Made by a program: the position numbers and the translations under genes
NCBI GenBank assembly: GCA_905235315.1
Contig: CAJOLG010000126.1
Coordinates: 1-5,291 of the forward strand
DNA: 5,291 nucleotides
Direction of reading: 5' to 3'
From: an uncultured Solobacterium sp.
GTDB taxonomy: Bacteria > Bacillota_I > Bacilli_A > Erysipelotrichales > Erysipelotrichaceae
Shown here: piece by piece, positions 1 through 5,291 of the stretch
Position numbering within the stretch: position 1 is the stretch's first letter
Layout of the letters: each line of letters starts with the position of its first letter
The notes under the pieces: generated by a model
What the model was told of the DNA's origin: nothing
Database searches by the model: none
Seen by the model: the letters and a program-made list of their open reading frames with translations, nothing else

Positions 1-797
1 TAAGGGACAATCAGCCCAAGTGCGGTAAGCAGGGATACAAGCAGCCAGTCCTTGTGTCCGACAAGGTAATACATCAGGGCATATTCCACAAACTTGATCA
101 CAATCAGCACAAGAAGGGAACGGATATAACTACCGATCTCCACATCGATTGCCTTCACATTCCGGATTGCCCCGTTTCCAAGCCGTTTCAGGAATTCATA
201 GATCTGCGCTTCGATCTTCTCCCATGAGAAACACATATACATGGAAACAATGAGTGTTATGACAAATATGGTAAAGATCTGAACCGCATTGGAAAGCACG
301 GTCGAAAACCGGGAAGACAGCTGCGGAATAATATCCTGTGTCGACTGCAGCCCGGATACGATTTCCTGCAGAAGCCGTCTCGTCCATTCCGGACCGCCGC
401 TCTCACTGAAGTCCGCATACGAGTTGTAAATCGAGTTGAGGCCGGAAATCATCGATGTGATAAACGAGGACAGGCGTGAATAAACCAGCGGAACGAGGGT
501 AAACATCAGCCAGAGAATAAAGACCAGAAGAATCAGATAAAACACTGGAATGGTGATCTTTCTGGAGATTTTGTGATCCCGTTCGAGTTTTTTGATCAGC
601 GGCTGGATCACATACGCGATCACAAAGCCGAGGAAAAACGGCCGGATAATAGCCCAGGCCTTCCGAAGGATACCTATCCATACGACATCGATCGAACGAA
701 GCAGAAAAACAACGAGCAGAATAAGAATCACTTTGACCAGTGCTTCGGTCTGAATGTCCTCGTTTATTTTTTTCGCGATCTGATCCAGAAACTTCAT
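1..797 (-). CDS. AI-2E family transporter (PerM/YdiK/TqsA-like), C-terminus cut off by the window edge
   Basis: This is a polytopic inner-membrane protein of the AI-2E/PerM family. Members include the autoinducer-2 exporter TqsA and several cation/proton antiporters, so the substrate cannot be assigned. The reading frame is open for 265 codons from ATG 797 to the window edge. Hydrophobic segments lie at about residues 20-42, 47-68, 81-106, 168-190 and 225-265. The hydrophilic stretch between the third and fourth (about 107-167) matches the family's large loop. The last visible residues, GLIVPY (the Y from a partial codon), match the start of the family's conserved IPYIGP signature, so roughly the last third of a typical 350-400 residue protein is missing. 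An in-frame TAA three codons upstream makes ATG 797 the only sensible start, but no Shine-Dalgarno site precedes it. The gene lies 50 bases after the IIA gene on the same strand with no convincing terminator between, so readthrough is likely. Family is fairly sure, function is not. Confidence 0.88.
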   Translation of the reverse strand, partial: MKFLDQIAKKINEDIQTEALVKVILILLVVFLLRSIDVVWIGILRKAWAIIRPFFLGFVIAYVIQPLIKKLERDHKISRKITIPVFYLILLVFILWLMFTLVPLVYSRLSSFITSMISGLNSIYNSYADFSESGGPEWTRRLLQEIVSGLQSTQDIIPQLSSRFSTVLSNAVQIFTIFVITLIVSMYMCFSWEKIEAQIYEFLKRLGNGAIRNVKAIDVEIGSYIRSLLVLIVIKFVEYALMYYLVGHKDWLLVSLLTALGLIVP

Positions 798-847
798 AAT
801 AATTTATTTTATCACTACAGCGGCCAAATGTGGCCCCGGGCGGACGC

Positions 848-1270
848 TTATTCCTGTGAATGATCCGGGTTTCCGCCGAACCGCATGACCTGCTTCCTGC
901 CGTGTTCCACCGCCAGGTCTGCCAGCATCTCCACATCATTGAGATATGACCGGGCAAGCGCGCTTTCCACAACGGCCGGCAGATTGACACCTGTCACGGT
1001 GATTACCGGATAGCTTGTACATGCCTCGCCGAACGCAAGTGCGCTCTTATACGGTGTCCCGCGGGCGCTGTCTGTAAAGATCAGCACACCGTTGGTATCC
1101 GGTTCCAGGGAAGCAGCTGCCGCTTCCAGCGCGGCCCTGAACTGTTCGGGAGTATCCCCTTTTCTGTAATCTGCAGCCGCAAGATTGCGCTGCGGGCTTT
1201 CCACCTGTTCAATCACATGGATCATTTCACCCGCAAACCCGGCATGTCCGAGAATAATAATACCGATCAT
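848..1270 (-). CDS. PTS sugar transporter subunit IIA, mannose family (AgaF/ManX-IIA-like)
   Basis: This is a cytoplasmic phosphocarrier that takes phosphate from HPr on a histidine and passes it to a IIB component. The 140-residue length fits a stand-alone EIIA-Man domain. The N-terminus MIGIIILGHAGFAGEM places the expected active-site His at residue 9. TDSARGTPYKSA (66-77) matches the family's Asp plus GGTP(Y/F) loop, with Asp67 beside the active site, and TGVNLPAVVE (93-102) is the typical G-VNLP-E segment. The start is firm: GGAGG at 1278-1282 lies 7 bases upstream, and the ATG overlaps the IIC stop codon as ATGA (1267-1270), which indicates translational coupling. Family identity is strong. 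The odd point is its partner, because mannose-family IIA normally works with mannose-family IIB, IIC and IID, whereas the coupled gene encodes a glucose-superfamily IIC. It may serve a IIB elsewhere in the genome or act in regulation. Confidence 0.92.
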   Translation of the reverse strand: MIGIIILGHAGFAGEMIHVIEQVESPQRNLAAADYRKGDTPEQFRAALEAAAASLEPDTNGVLIFTDSARGTPYKSALAFGEACTSYPVITVTGVNLPAVVESALARSYLNDVEMLADLAVEHGRKQVMRFGGNPDHSQE

Positions 1271-2433
1271 GAATGTTCCTCCCCGTCTTCCGTTTCAATT
1301 ATATCGGATACCGCCCCGGTTCCGGTGCACAACCGCATGAACAGCAGGAGAAACAGCCCGGCACATACAAGTCCGAGCGGAAGAACAAGCCAGGTACGCG
1401 CTGCGGCGGGCATCGCAGACGAAAACAGCAGATCCACAAACCCGGCTGAGCAGGCAAAGCCGGCCCGGAACCCGGTAATTCCGGCAAGCCAGGCAGAGAG
1501 CACATAGATCATGACATAGCCAAGGTATGCGGCAGGCGATGTCAGAAGCAGCCAGTACTCAAACGGCTCCGCAAGGCCGCACGCAAAGGCGCATACCGCT
1601 GTCAGAAGGATAAATATGTGAAACCGCCGGTTTCCGCTCTTCCGTGAAAGAAAGAGACAGCCTGCAGGAATGCCGAACATCATCGGCGGGAAAAAGCCGG
1701 ACATGTACAGCCCGGGATCCCCTTCCGTAACCTGTGCCCAGAACCGGCTCATATCCCCGGCCCCGGCTTCGGAAAGAACCGCATAGTTCAGCGGGCGGTG
1801 CAGTTCAAACGGAGACAGCAGACGGTTGAGTCCGGTAAAGGCCGCCGCTCCCATCACACCCCCTCCCGCGAGCATGTTTCCGACCGCCGCAATCAGATGA
1901 AACAGTCCGATCCGGGTGCCGATCAGAATCAGTGAAACTGCACTCAGTACCGCCGTACCTGCCATGACAGAACAAACCGGATGCGAGTTTGTCGGAAGCC
2001 GTTTTACACAAAGCGAGGCAACCCAGCCAAGCAGAAGCCCCGTAAACGCATTGGTGCCGTAAAGCGCAGACAAACTCAGCGGAGCGTCAAGGACAGCCGG
2101 GAAAAAGACCGTAAAAAACGGAATCCCGGAATAGGAATTGAACAGCAGAACCCCGGCCAGTCCGCCCAGCGCACCGGCAGGTTTTCTTCCGCTCAGAATA
2201 TATCCGGCAGTGCACGCAACCAGAAATCCCCGGTTATCATAAATGGCCCCGGCCGAACGGGAAAGGATCCAGCCGATCCGGTTTGCGGCTGTCGTGACCT
2301 CGCCTCCCATCATGACGGCCGGACAGAGCGCATATCCGAGTCCGGCAAGAATTCCGAACAGCGGCAGGACCGCGACAGCGGGCATTACCGCTTCTTTGAT
2401 TTTTGTCAGAAACCTCTTCATTTCGATTCTCAT
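1267..2433 (-). CDS. PTS sugar transporter subunit IIC, glucose/N-acetylglucosamine superfamily, lacking a fused IIB domain
   Basis: This is the sugar-conducting membrane subunit of a glucose-superfamily PTS permease (PTS_EIIC, Pfam PF02378). The N-terminus MKRFLTKIKEAVMPAVAVLPL is the usual amphipathic start leading into the first membrane segment. GLNRLLSPFELHRPLNY (201-217) corresponds to the GLNRLL-PFGLHH-LN region. FFPPMMFGIPAG (247-258) matches the FP-MMFGLPAA segment. GLAEPFEY (286-293) replaces the usual GITEP(I/V)EF, keeping the substrate-binding Glu at 289. The protein ends at residue 388 with an acidic tail, and no IIB domain or its cysteine signature follows, although many relatives are IICB fusions. 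N-acetylglucosamine or a related sugar is inferred mainly from the divergent nagA. Start is uncertain: ATG 2433 has no ribosome site, while ATG 2421 (residue 5) has a weak GAGAA upstream. The product overlaps the IIA gene by four bases. Confidence 0.9.
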   Translation of the reverse strand: MRIEMKRFLTKIKEAVMPAVAVLPLFGILAGLGYALCPAVMMGGEVTTAANRIGWILSRSAGAIYDNRGFLVACTAGYILSGRKPAGALGGLAGVLLFNSYSGIPFFTVFFPAVLDAPLSLSALYGTNAFTGLLLGWVASLCVKRLPTNSHPVCSVMAGTAVLSAVSLILIGTRIGLFHLIAAVGNMLAGGGVMGAAAFTGLNRLLSPFELHRPLNYAVLSEAGAGDMSRFWAQVTEGDPGLYMSGFFPPMMFGIPAGCLFLSRKSGNRRFHIFILLTAVCAFACGLAEPFEYWLLLTSPAAYLGYVMIYVLSAWLAGITGFRAGFACSAGFVDLLFSSAMPAAARTWLVLPLGLVCAGLFLLLFMRLCTGTGAVSDIIETEDGEEHS

Positions 2434-2456
2434 AATATTCTGAAATTGGATAGAAT
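2427..2456 (+). promoter_or_regulatory. Candidate promoter of nagA
   Basis: TAGAAT at 2451-2456 matches five of six positions of the -10 consensus. TTCTCA at 2427-2432 matches four of six of the -35 consensus, with 18 bases between them. A start near 2463 would give a leader of about 18 bases beginning almost at the Shine-Dalgarno AGAAGGAG (2464-2471), which lies 9 bases before the nagA ATG. The -35 box would overlap the first codons of the divergent IIC gene. This is a motif match only. I found no equally good promoter for the leftward cluster in the same spacer. Confidence 0.35.
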
Positions 2457-2466
2457 GAAATACAGA
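2439..2466. promoter_or_regulatory. Imperfect dyad in the divergent PTS/nagA spacer, possible operator
   Basis: The arms TCTGAAATT (2439-2447) and AAATACAGA (2458-2466) are inverted repeats matching at seven of nine positions, including an intact TCTG/CAGA outer block. The element also holds a direct repeat, TGAAAT at 2441 and 2456, spaced 15 bases start to start. It covers the candidate nagA -10 box and sits between the two divergent genes, where a repressor could control both directions. It does not resemble the TGGTCTAGACCA-type site of NagR/DasR regulators, and no regulator gene is in the window. Confidence 0.3.
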
Positions 2467-2480
2467 AGGAGTTCAATCTC

Positions 2481-3638
2481 ATGATTATTCAAAGTACTCG
2501 TATTTTCGTAGCCGGCAGCTTTACGAAAGCCGCTGTCCGTTTTGAAAACGGCACAATCCTGCAGGTCCTTCCCTGCGGAAGCGCAGAACCTGATATTGAT
2601 TACGGCGATAAACGTATCGTACCCGGTTTTATTGATGTTCACTGCCATGGGGCATACGGCTGGGATACGAATGACGCAACTCCCGAAGGATTAAAAGAAT
2701 GGGCAAAACGCATTCCTTCGGAAGGCGTTACAGGATTTCTCGCAACGACGGTCACGCAGATGAAACCGGTTCTCACCGCAGCGCTCGAGAATGTTGCGGC
2801 GGTCAGCGAAACCCATCAGCCCGGCAGAGACGGGGCAGATATTCTGGGCGTTCATTTTGAAGGTCCCTATCTGAATCTGAAACATAAAGGAGCCCAGCCT
2901 CCCGAGGCCATCGTTCCTCCCTCCGTCGAGGAATTCAAAGCATATCAGAACGCTTCCGGCGGCAGAATCCGGCTGATCACAGTCGCAACCGAAAACGATC
3001 CGGACTTCGCACTGACCCGCTATTGTGCTTCAACCGGCGTCCGTGTATCCATCGGACATTCCGACGCGACGTATGATGAAGCTGTCCTGGCGGCAGCCAA
3101 CGGCGCAGTATCCATCACGCATACCTACAATGCACAGACTCCCTTCCGGCACCGGGACAACGGAGTTGTCGGGGCAGCGCTCCGGCTGCGGAATCTTTAC
3201 AGCGAAATCATCTGTGACTGTGCGCACAGCACCCCGGAAGCGCTCAATATCTTTTTTACATGCAAGGGAAGAGACAAAGCCGTTATGATTTCCGATGCCC
3301 TTATGTGCAAGGGGTTTAAGCCGGGTGACCGGTTCATCTTCGGCGGGCACGAGGTGGAGATCTGGGAAGACGGCTGTGCCCATCTCACAGATATTCCAGA
3401 ACACAGTATTGCCGGTTCGACCATGCATACCAATGACGGCCTGCGCAATCTCGTGGAACGGGCAGGTGTTCCGTTTGACGCCGCAATCAACTCCTGCACG
3501 ATCAATCCGGCATCCCTTCTCGGTCTCGATGACCATCTCGGAAAGATTTCGGCCGGCTATGATGCAGATATTGTCGTACTGAATGACGACTACACCGTGG
3601 AGGAGACGTTCTGTAAAGGAATCGCGCAGCTTCATTAA
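2481..3638 (+). CDS. nagA: N-acetylglucosamine-6-phosphate deacetylase
   Basis: NagA is a cytoplasmic amidohydrolase that converts N-acetylglucosamine 6-phosphate to glucosamine 6-phosphate plus acetate, the committed step of amino-sugar use and cell-wall sugar recycling. The 385-residue length is normal. Visible landmarks are PGFIDVHCHG with the HxH pair at His54 and His56, HFEGPYL with the metal-ligand Glu127, SIGHSDATYDE with His193, THTYNA with His214, FRHRDNGVVGAAL (222-234) in the place of the usual HHREPGVVGAAL segment, CDCAHSTPEAL with His249, and MISDAL with the catalytic Asp272. IAGSTMHTNDGLRNLV near the C-terminus is also typical. The start is supported by AGAAGGAG at 2464-2471, 9 bases before the ATG. 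The gene is divergent from the PTS pair and ends 7 bases before a strong terminator, so it appears to be a one-gene unit. No nagB deaminase is visible. Identity is confident; strict substrate choice is inferred from family. Confidence 0.96.
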   Translation: MIIQSTRIFVAGSFTKAAVRFENGTILQVLPCGSAEPDIDYGDKRIVPGFIDVHCHGAYGWDTNDATPEGLKEWAKRIPSEGVTGFLATTVTQMKPVLTAALENVAAVSETHQPGRDGADILGVHFEGPYLNLKHKGAQPPEAIVPPSVEEFKAYQNASGGRIRLITVATENDPDFALTRYCASTGVRVSIGHSDATYDEAVLAAANGAVSITHTYNAQTPFRHRDNGVVGAALRLRNLYSEIICDCAHSTPEALNIFFTCKGRDKAVMISDALMCKGFKPGDRFIFGGHEVEIWEDGCAHLTDIPEHSIAGSTMHTNDGLRNLVERAGVPFDAAINSCTINPASLLGLDDHLGKISAGYDADIVVLNDDYTVEETFCKGIAQLH

Positions 3639-3645
3639 TACCGTT

Positions 3646-3672
3646 ATCGCCGGTACCAGCCGGCGATTTTTT
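3646..3672 (+). terminator. Intrinsic terminator of nagA
   Basis: A perfect 8-base-pair stem, ATCGCCGG (3646-3653) against CCGGCGAT (3660-3667), closes a six-base loop (TACCAG). It runs directly into six T residues (3667-3672). It begins 7 bases after the nagA stop codon, as expected for a rho-independent terminator, and separates nagA from the penicillin-binding protein gene. Confidence 0.93.
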
Positions 3673-3714
3673 CATTTTCATAATATTCAAACGCATGTTC
3701 ATATTTTTTTGATT

Positions 3715-3720
3715 TATAAT
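3715..3720 (+). promoter_or_regulatory. Consensus -10 box (TATAAT) upstream of the penicillin-binding protein gene
   Basis: A perfect TATAAT lies in the AT-rich stretch after the nagA terminator, 69 bases before the next start codon. No acceptable -35 hexamer stands at 16-18 bases upstream, and there is no TGN extension immediately before the box, so it would need an activator or be intrinsically weak. A start about seven bases downstream (near 3727) would fall inside the left arm of the hairpin described next. Confidence 0.45.
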
Positions 3721-3722
3721 AT

Positions 3723-3769
3723 ACAGGCATACTTAAAGGAATCCGGAACCGGAGTTCCTTTTTGCCTGT
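3723..3769 (+). promoter_or_regulatory. Two-part hairpin in the leader of the penicillin-binding protein gene, attenuator-like
   Basis: The outer stem pairs ACAGGCA (3723-3729) with TGCCTGT (3763-3769). After an internal loop of five bases against one, an inner stem pairs AAAGGAATCCGG (3735-3746) with CCGGAGTTCCTTT (3749-3761), continuous except for one bulged G. The top would be a four-base GAAC loop. The inner stem ends in a run of five T residues (3759-3763), so it could also act as a rho-independent terminator before the coding region. The left arm contains CTTAAAGGA (3732-3740), nearly the same as the true ribosome site CTTAAGGA (3771-3778), and TCCTT (3756-3760) in the right arm could alternatively pair with that site. 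The structure is plain in the sequence; any regulatory role is inference. Confidence 0.6.
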
Positions 3770-3789
3770 GCTTAAGGATTAAAACAAAG

Positions 3790-5291
3790 ATGTCAAAAAA
3801 CGATGACAAAAAACAGAATATAGCGGACTTTGAAACAGATTCCGGCACGCAGCATCCGATGCCGGAAGTACCGGTTTCCCCAAAGACCCCTTCTGACTCC
3901 GAACCGGCATCGGTCATTCGGCCTGCGGTTGTCGGAGAACAGGAGCTGGAACTGTTTTCAGATACGGTACGGGGCGAAAAGGAAAACGATTCGAAACCGG
4001 TATCCCCTCCGGATCTCCCGGCGGAATTTCTTCATACGGAGCCGGAGCCTGCAGACCCGGAGCCGCAGGATGACCTTTCGTCTGCGGCAGGTTCGGAAGA
4101 ACCCGAACCGGAAGACTTTGAGCCGGTCATTGTGATGGTGCCGGCAGATTCCTTCGAAGAAAACGAGCCTGAAACTTCTTCCGAAGCTGCTTCAAAACCG
4201 GAGTCCGGCAGTGAGAATCCGGAACCGGCAGAGCCGCACAGGGAAGAACCGATCAAGAGCGCAGCGCCTGCGCAGAAAAAGAAAAAGAAGAAGAAAAAGA
4301 AATCCGGTCAGTCGGCAAAGCCCGCATTACCTGCTGCGGAACAGCCGGTACGCGAAACGCCCGAACCGGAAGCGGCTGCGGACGCGCAGAAAGCCGGAAC
4401 ATTTGCGGATCTTGTGCTGCACCCGCAGACCAAAACAAAGAAAAAGAAAGCTCCGAAACGCGCCAAAAACGACGGTCAGGAACCGGCTCCCAAGTATAAA
4501 GCCGGCAAAATCCTGGTGGCAGTCTTCTGTCTGTTCATGGTGCTGGGAGTGGTCTTCGGATTCCTCGGCACAATGTGGTTTGAGAATCTGATTGAAAACG
4601 TTCCCCCGCTGGATGTCGGAAAACGGGAAGAATATTCCCAGGCTTCGGTCATTTATGACTATCAGGGAAAATTCGTTGCGGAATACGGCACAAACGAGAA
4701 CGTTGAGTGGGCGGAATCGGAAGAGATCCCGCAGGTTCTGAAAGACGCGTTTATCGCAATTGAGGACCAGCGTTTCTATGAGCATAACGGCATCGATCTG
4801 AAGCGTCTCGTCGGAGCGGTAATCGGCCAGGTGACGGGAAATGCCAGTTACGGCGCATCCACGATCACACAGCAGCTGATCAAGAACACCCATCTGACAC
4901 AGGATGTCTCTTATACCCGGAAAGCGATGGAGATCCATCTCGCGCTGGAACTCGAGAAAGTCATGTCAAAAGATGACATTCTCGTATGGTATATGAATAC
5001 GCTGTATCTCGGCGACTCCAACTACGGTGTCAAAGTTGCCGCAAAGGATTACTTCGGAAAGAATCTGAATCAGCTCTCGATACGGGAATGTGCGATCCTG
5101 GCTGGTCTTGCCCAGTCGCCGAACGCCTATAACCCTCGTCTCAATCGTCTCAAAGGCGATATGACCCCTACCAACCGGCGGGCCAATAACGTCCTGTATA
5201 TGATGCATACTACAGGGAAGATCACCGATGCACAGTACGAAGCCGCATTGAATGAGCACCTGAACGTTCTGGAAACATCCCGGCGCTATGA
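3790..5291 (+). CDS. Class A penicillin-binding protein (peptidoglycan glycosyltransferase/transpeptidase, PBP1a-like), C-terminus cut off by the window edge
   Basis: This is a bifunctional cell-wall enzyme that polymerises lipid II and crosslinks strands outside the membrane; only the first 500 codons are visible. Residues 1-237 form a cytoplasmic, low-complexity tail: first rich in Glu, Pro and Ser with EPEP-type runs, then a nine-lysine block (163-171) and further Lys-rich stretches to 237. One membrane segment follows at about 241-263. The GT51 glycosyltransferase domain has motif 1 EDQRFYEHNG (catalytic Glu325), motif 2 GASTITQQLIKN (355-366), motif 3 RKAMEIHLALELEK (Glu381) and the later AGLAQSPNAYNP segment. 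The transpeptidase domain with SxxK, SxN and KTG motifs should lie beyond the edge. The start ATG 3790 has AAGGA at 3774-3778, with a longish 11-base spacer. The frame is open upstream to 3583 but passes through the terminator, so that part is not taken as coding. Transcription is probably independent of nagA. Confidence 0.94.
   Translation, partial: MSKNDDKKQNIADFETDSGTQHPMPEVPVSPKTPSDSEPASVIRPAVVGEQELELFSDTVRGEKENDSKPVSPPDLPAEFLHTEPEPADPEPQDDLSSAAGSEEPEPEDFEPVIVMVPADSFEENEPETSSEAASKPESGSENPEPAEPHREEPIKSAAPAQKKKKKKKKKSGQSAKPALPAAEQPVRETPEPEAAADAQKAGTFADLVLHPQTKTKKKKAPKRAKNDGQEPAPKYKAGKILVAVFCLFMVLGVVFGFLGTMWFENLIENVPPLDVGKREEYSQASVIYDYQGKFVAEYGTNENVEWAESEEIPQVLKDAFIAIEDQRFYEHNGIDLKRLVGAVIGQVTGNASYGASTITQQLIKNTHLTQDVSYTRKAMEIHLALELEKVMSKDDILVWYMNTLYLGDSNYGVKVAAKDYFGKNLNQLSIRECAILAGLAQSPNAYNPRLNRLKGDMTPTNRRANNVLYMMHTTGKITDAQYEAALNEHLNVLETSRRY

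Noticed and set aside
822..835. Small hairpin GGCCA-CATT-TGGCC (read on the minus strand) between the IIA and transporter genes as a terminator
   Set aside because: The stem is only five base pairs, does not extend, and is not followed by a T run in the direction of transcription.
403..990. A 195-codon open frame on the minus strand spanning the transporter start and the end of the IIA gene
   Set aside because: It overlaps two genes with recognised families in other frames, and its translation has no membrane or domain pattern and reads like out-of-frame sequence.
2447..2476. Leftward promoter with TTGAAC (2476-2471, minus strand) and TATCCA (2452-2447, minus strand) for the PTS cluster
   Set aside because: The -10 match is only three of six, too weak to call without transcript data.
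3030..3635. A 201-codon open frame antisense to nagA
   Set aside because: It lies wholly within nagA on the opposite strand, has no recognisable domain, and is explained by the codon pattern of nagA.
3583..3789. Upstream extension of the penicillin-binding protein frame, which has no stop back to 3583, with a possible TTG start at 3709
   Set aside because: The extension crosses the nagA terminator, the -10 box and the leader hairpin, the TTG has no ribosome site, and ATG 3790 has AAGGA upstream.
4032..4256. Ser/Gly-rich open frame on the minus strand, and an Arg-rich frame at 4211-4591 on the plus strand
   Set aside because: Both are mirror images of the low-complexity Glu/Pro and Lys codons in the tail of the penicillin-binding protein, not independent genes.
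4276..4302. A-rich lysine codon run as a programmed frameshift site
   Set aside because: The runs are A5G, not the AAAAAAG slippery heptamer, the main frame continues into an intact glycosyltransferase domain, and the alternative frames have no recognisable product.

Overview
The window looks like ordinary chromosome from a bacterium of the phylum Bacillota (Firmicutes). The evidence is purine-rich Shine-Dalgarno sites, the standard genetic code with TGA used as a stop, sugar PTS genes, and a class A penicillin-binding protein with a long charged cytoplasmic tail. Base composition is moderate in G+C by eye. An erysipelotrichian-like lineage is a guess from protein flavour and cannot be proved here. 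I see no insertion sequence, phage gene, CRISPR array, tRNA or rRNA.

Layout. Positions 1-2433 hold a leftward gene cluster. Its order of transcription is a glucose-superfamily PTS membrane subunit IIC (2433 to 1267), a mannose-family PTS IIA protein overlapping it by four bases (1270 to 848), and, 50 bases further on, an AI-2E/PerM-family membrane protein that runs off the left edge (797 to 1). A 47-base divergent spacer (2434-2480) with an imperfect dyad separates this cluster from the rightward gene nagA (2481-3638), which ends at a clear intrinsic terminator. A 151-base non-coding stretch (3639-3789) carries that terminator, a consensus -10 box and a long two-part hairpin. After it comes the start of a class A penicillin-binding protein (3790 to the right edge), of which only the cytoplasmic tail, membrane anchor and glycosyltransferase domain are visible.

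How the genes fit together. The IIC/IIA pair beside nagA suggests uptake and phosphorylation of an amino sugar, probably N-acetylglucosamine, followed by deacetylation to glucosamine 6-phosphate. That product can go to glycolysis or to peptidoglycan precursors. The penicillin-binding protein is a separate unit that uses such precursors at the membrane, and the terminator argues against co-transcription with nagA.

Most worth a second look: the mixed PTS (glucose-type IIC with mannose-type IIA and no IIB), the structured leader before the penicillin-binding protein, that protein's charge-segregated tail of about 237 residues, and the compact divergent control region. None of these amounts to a demonstrated new system.
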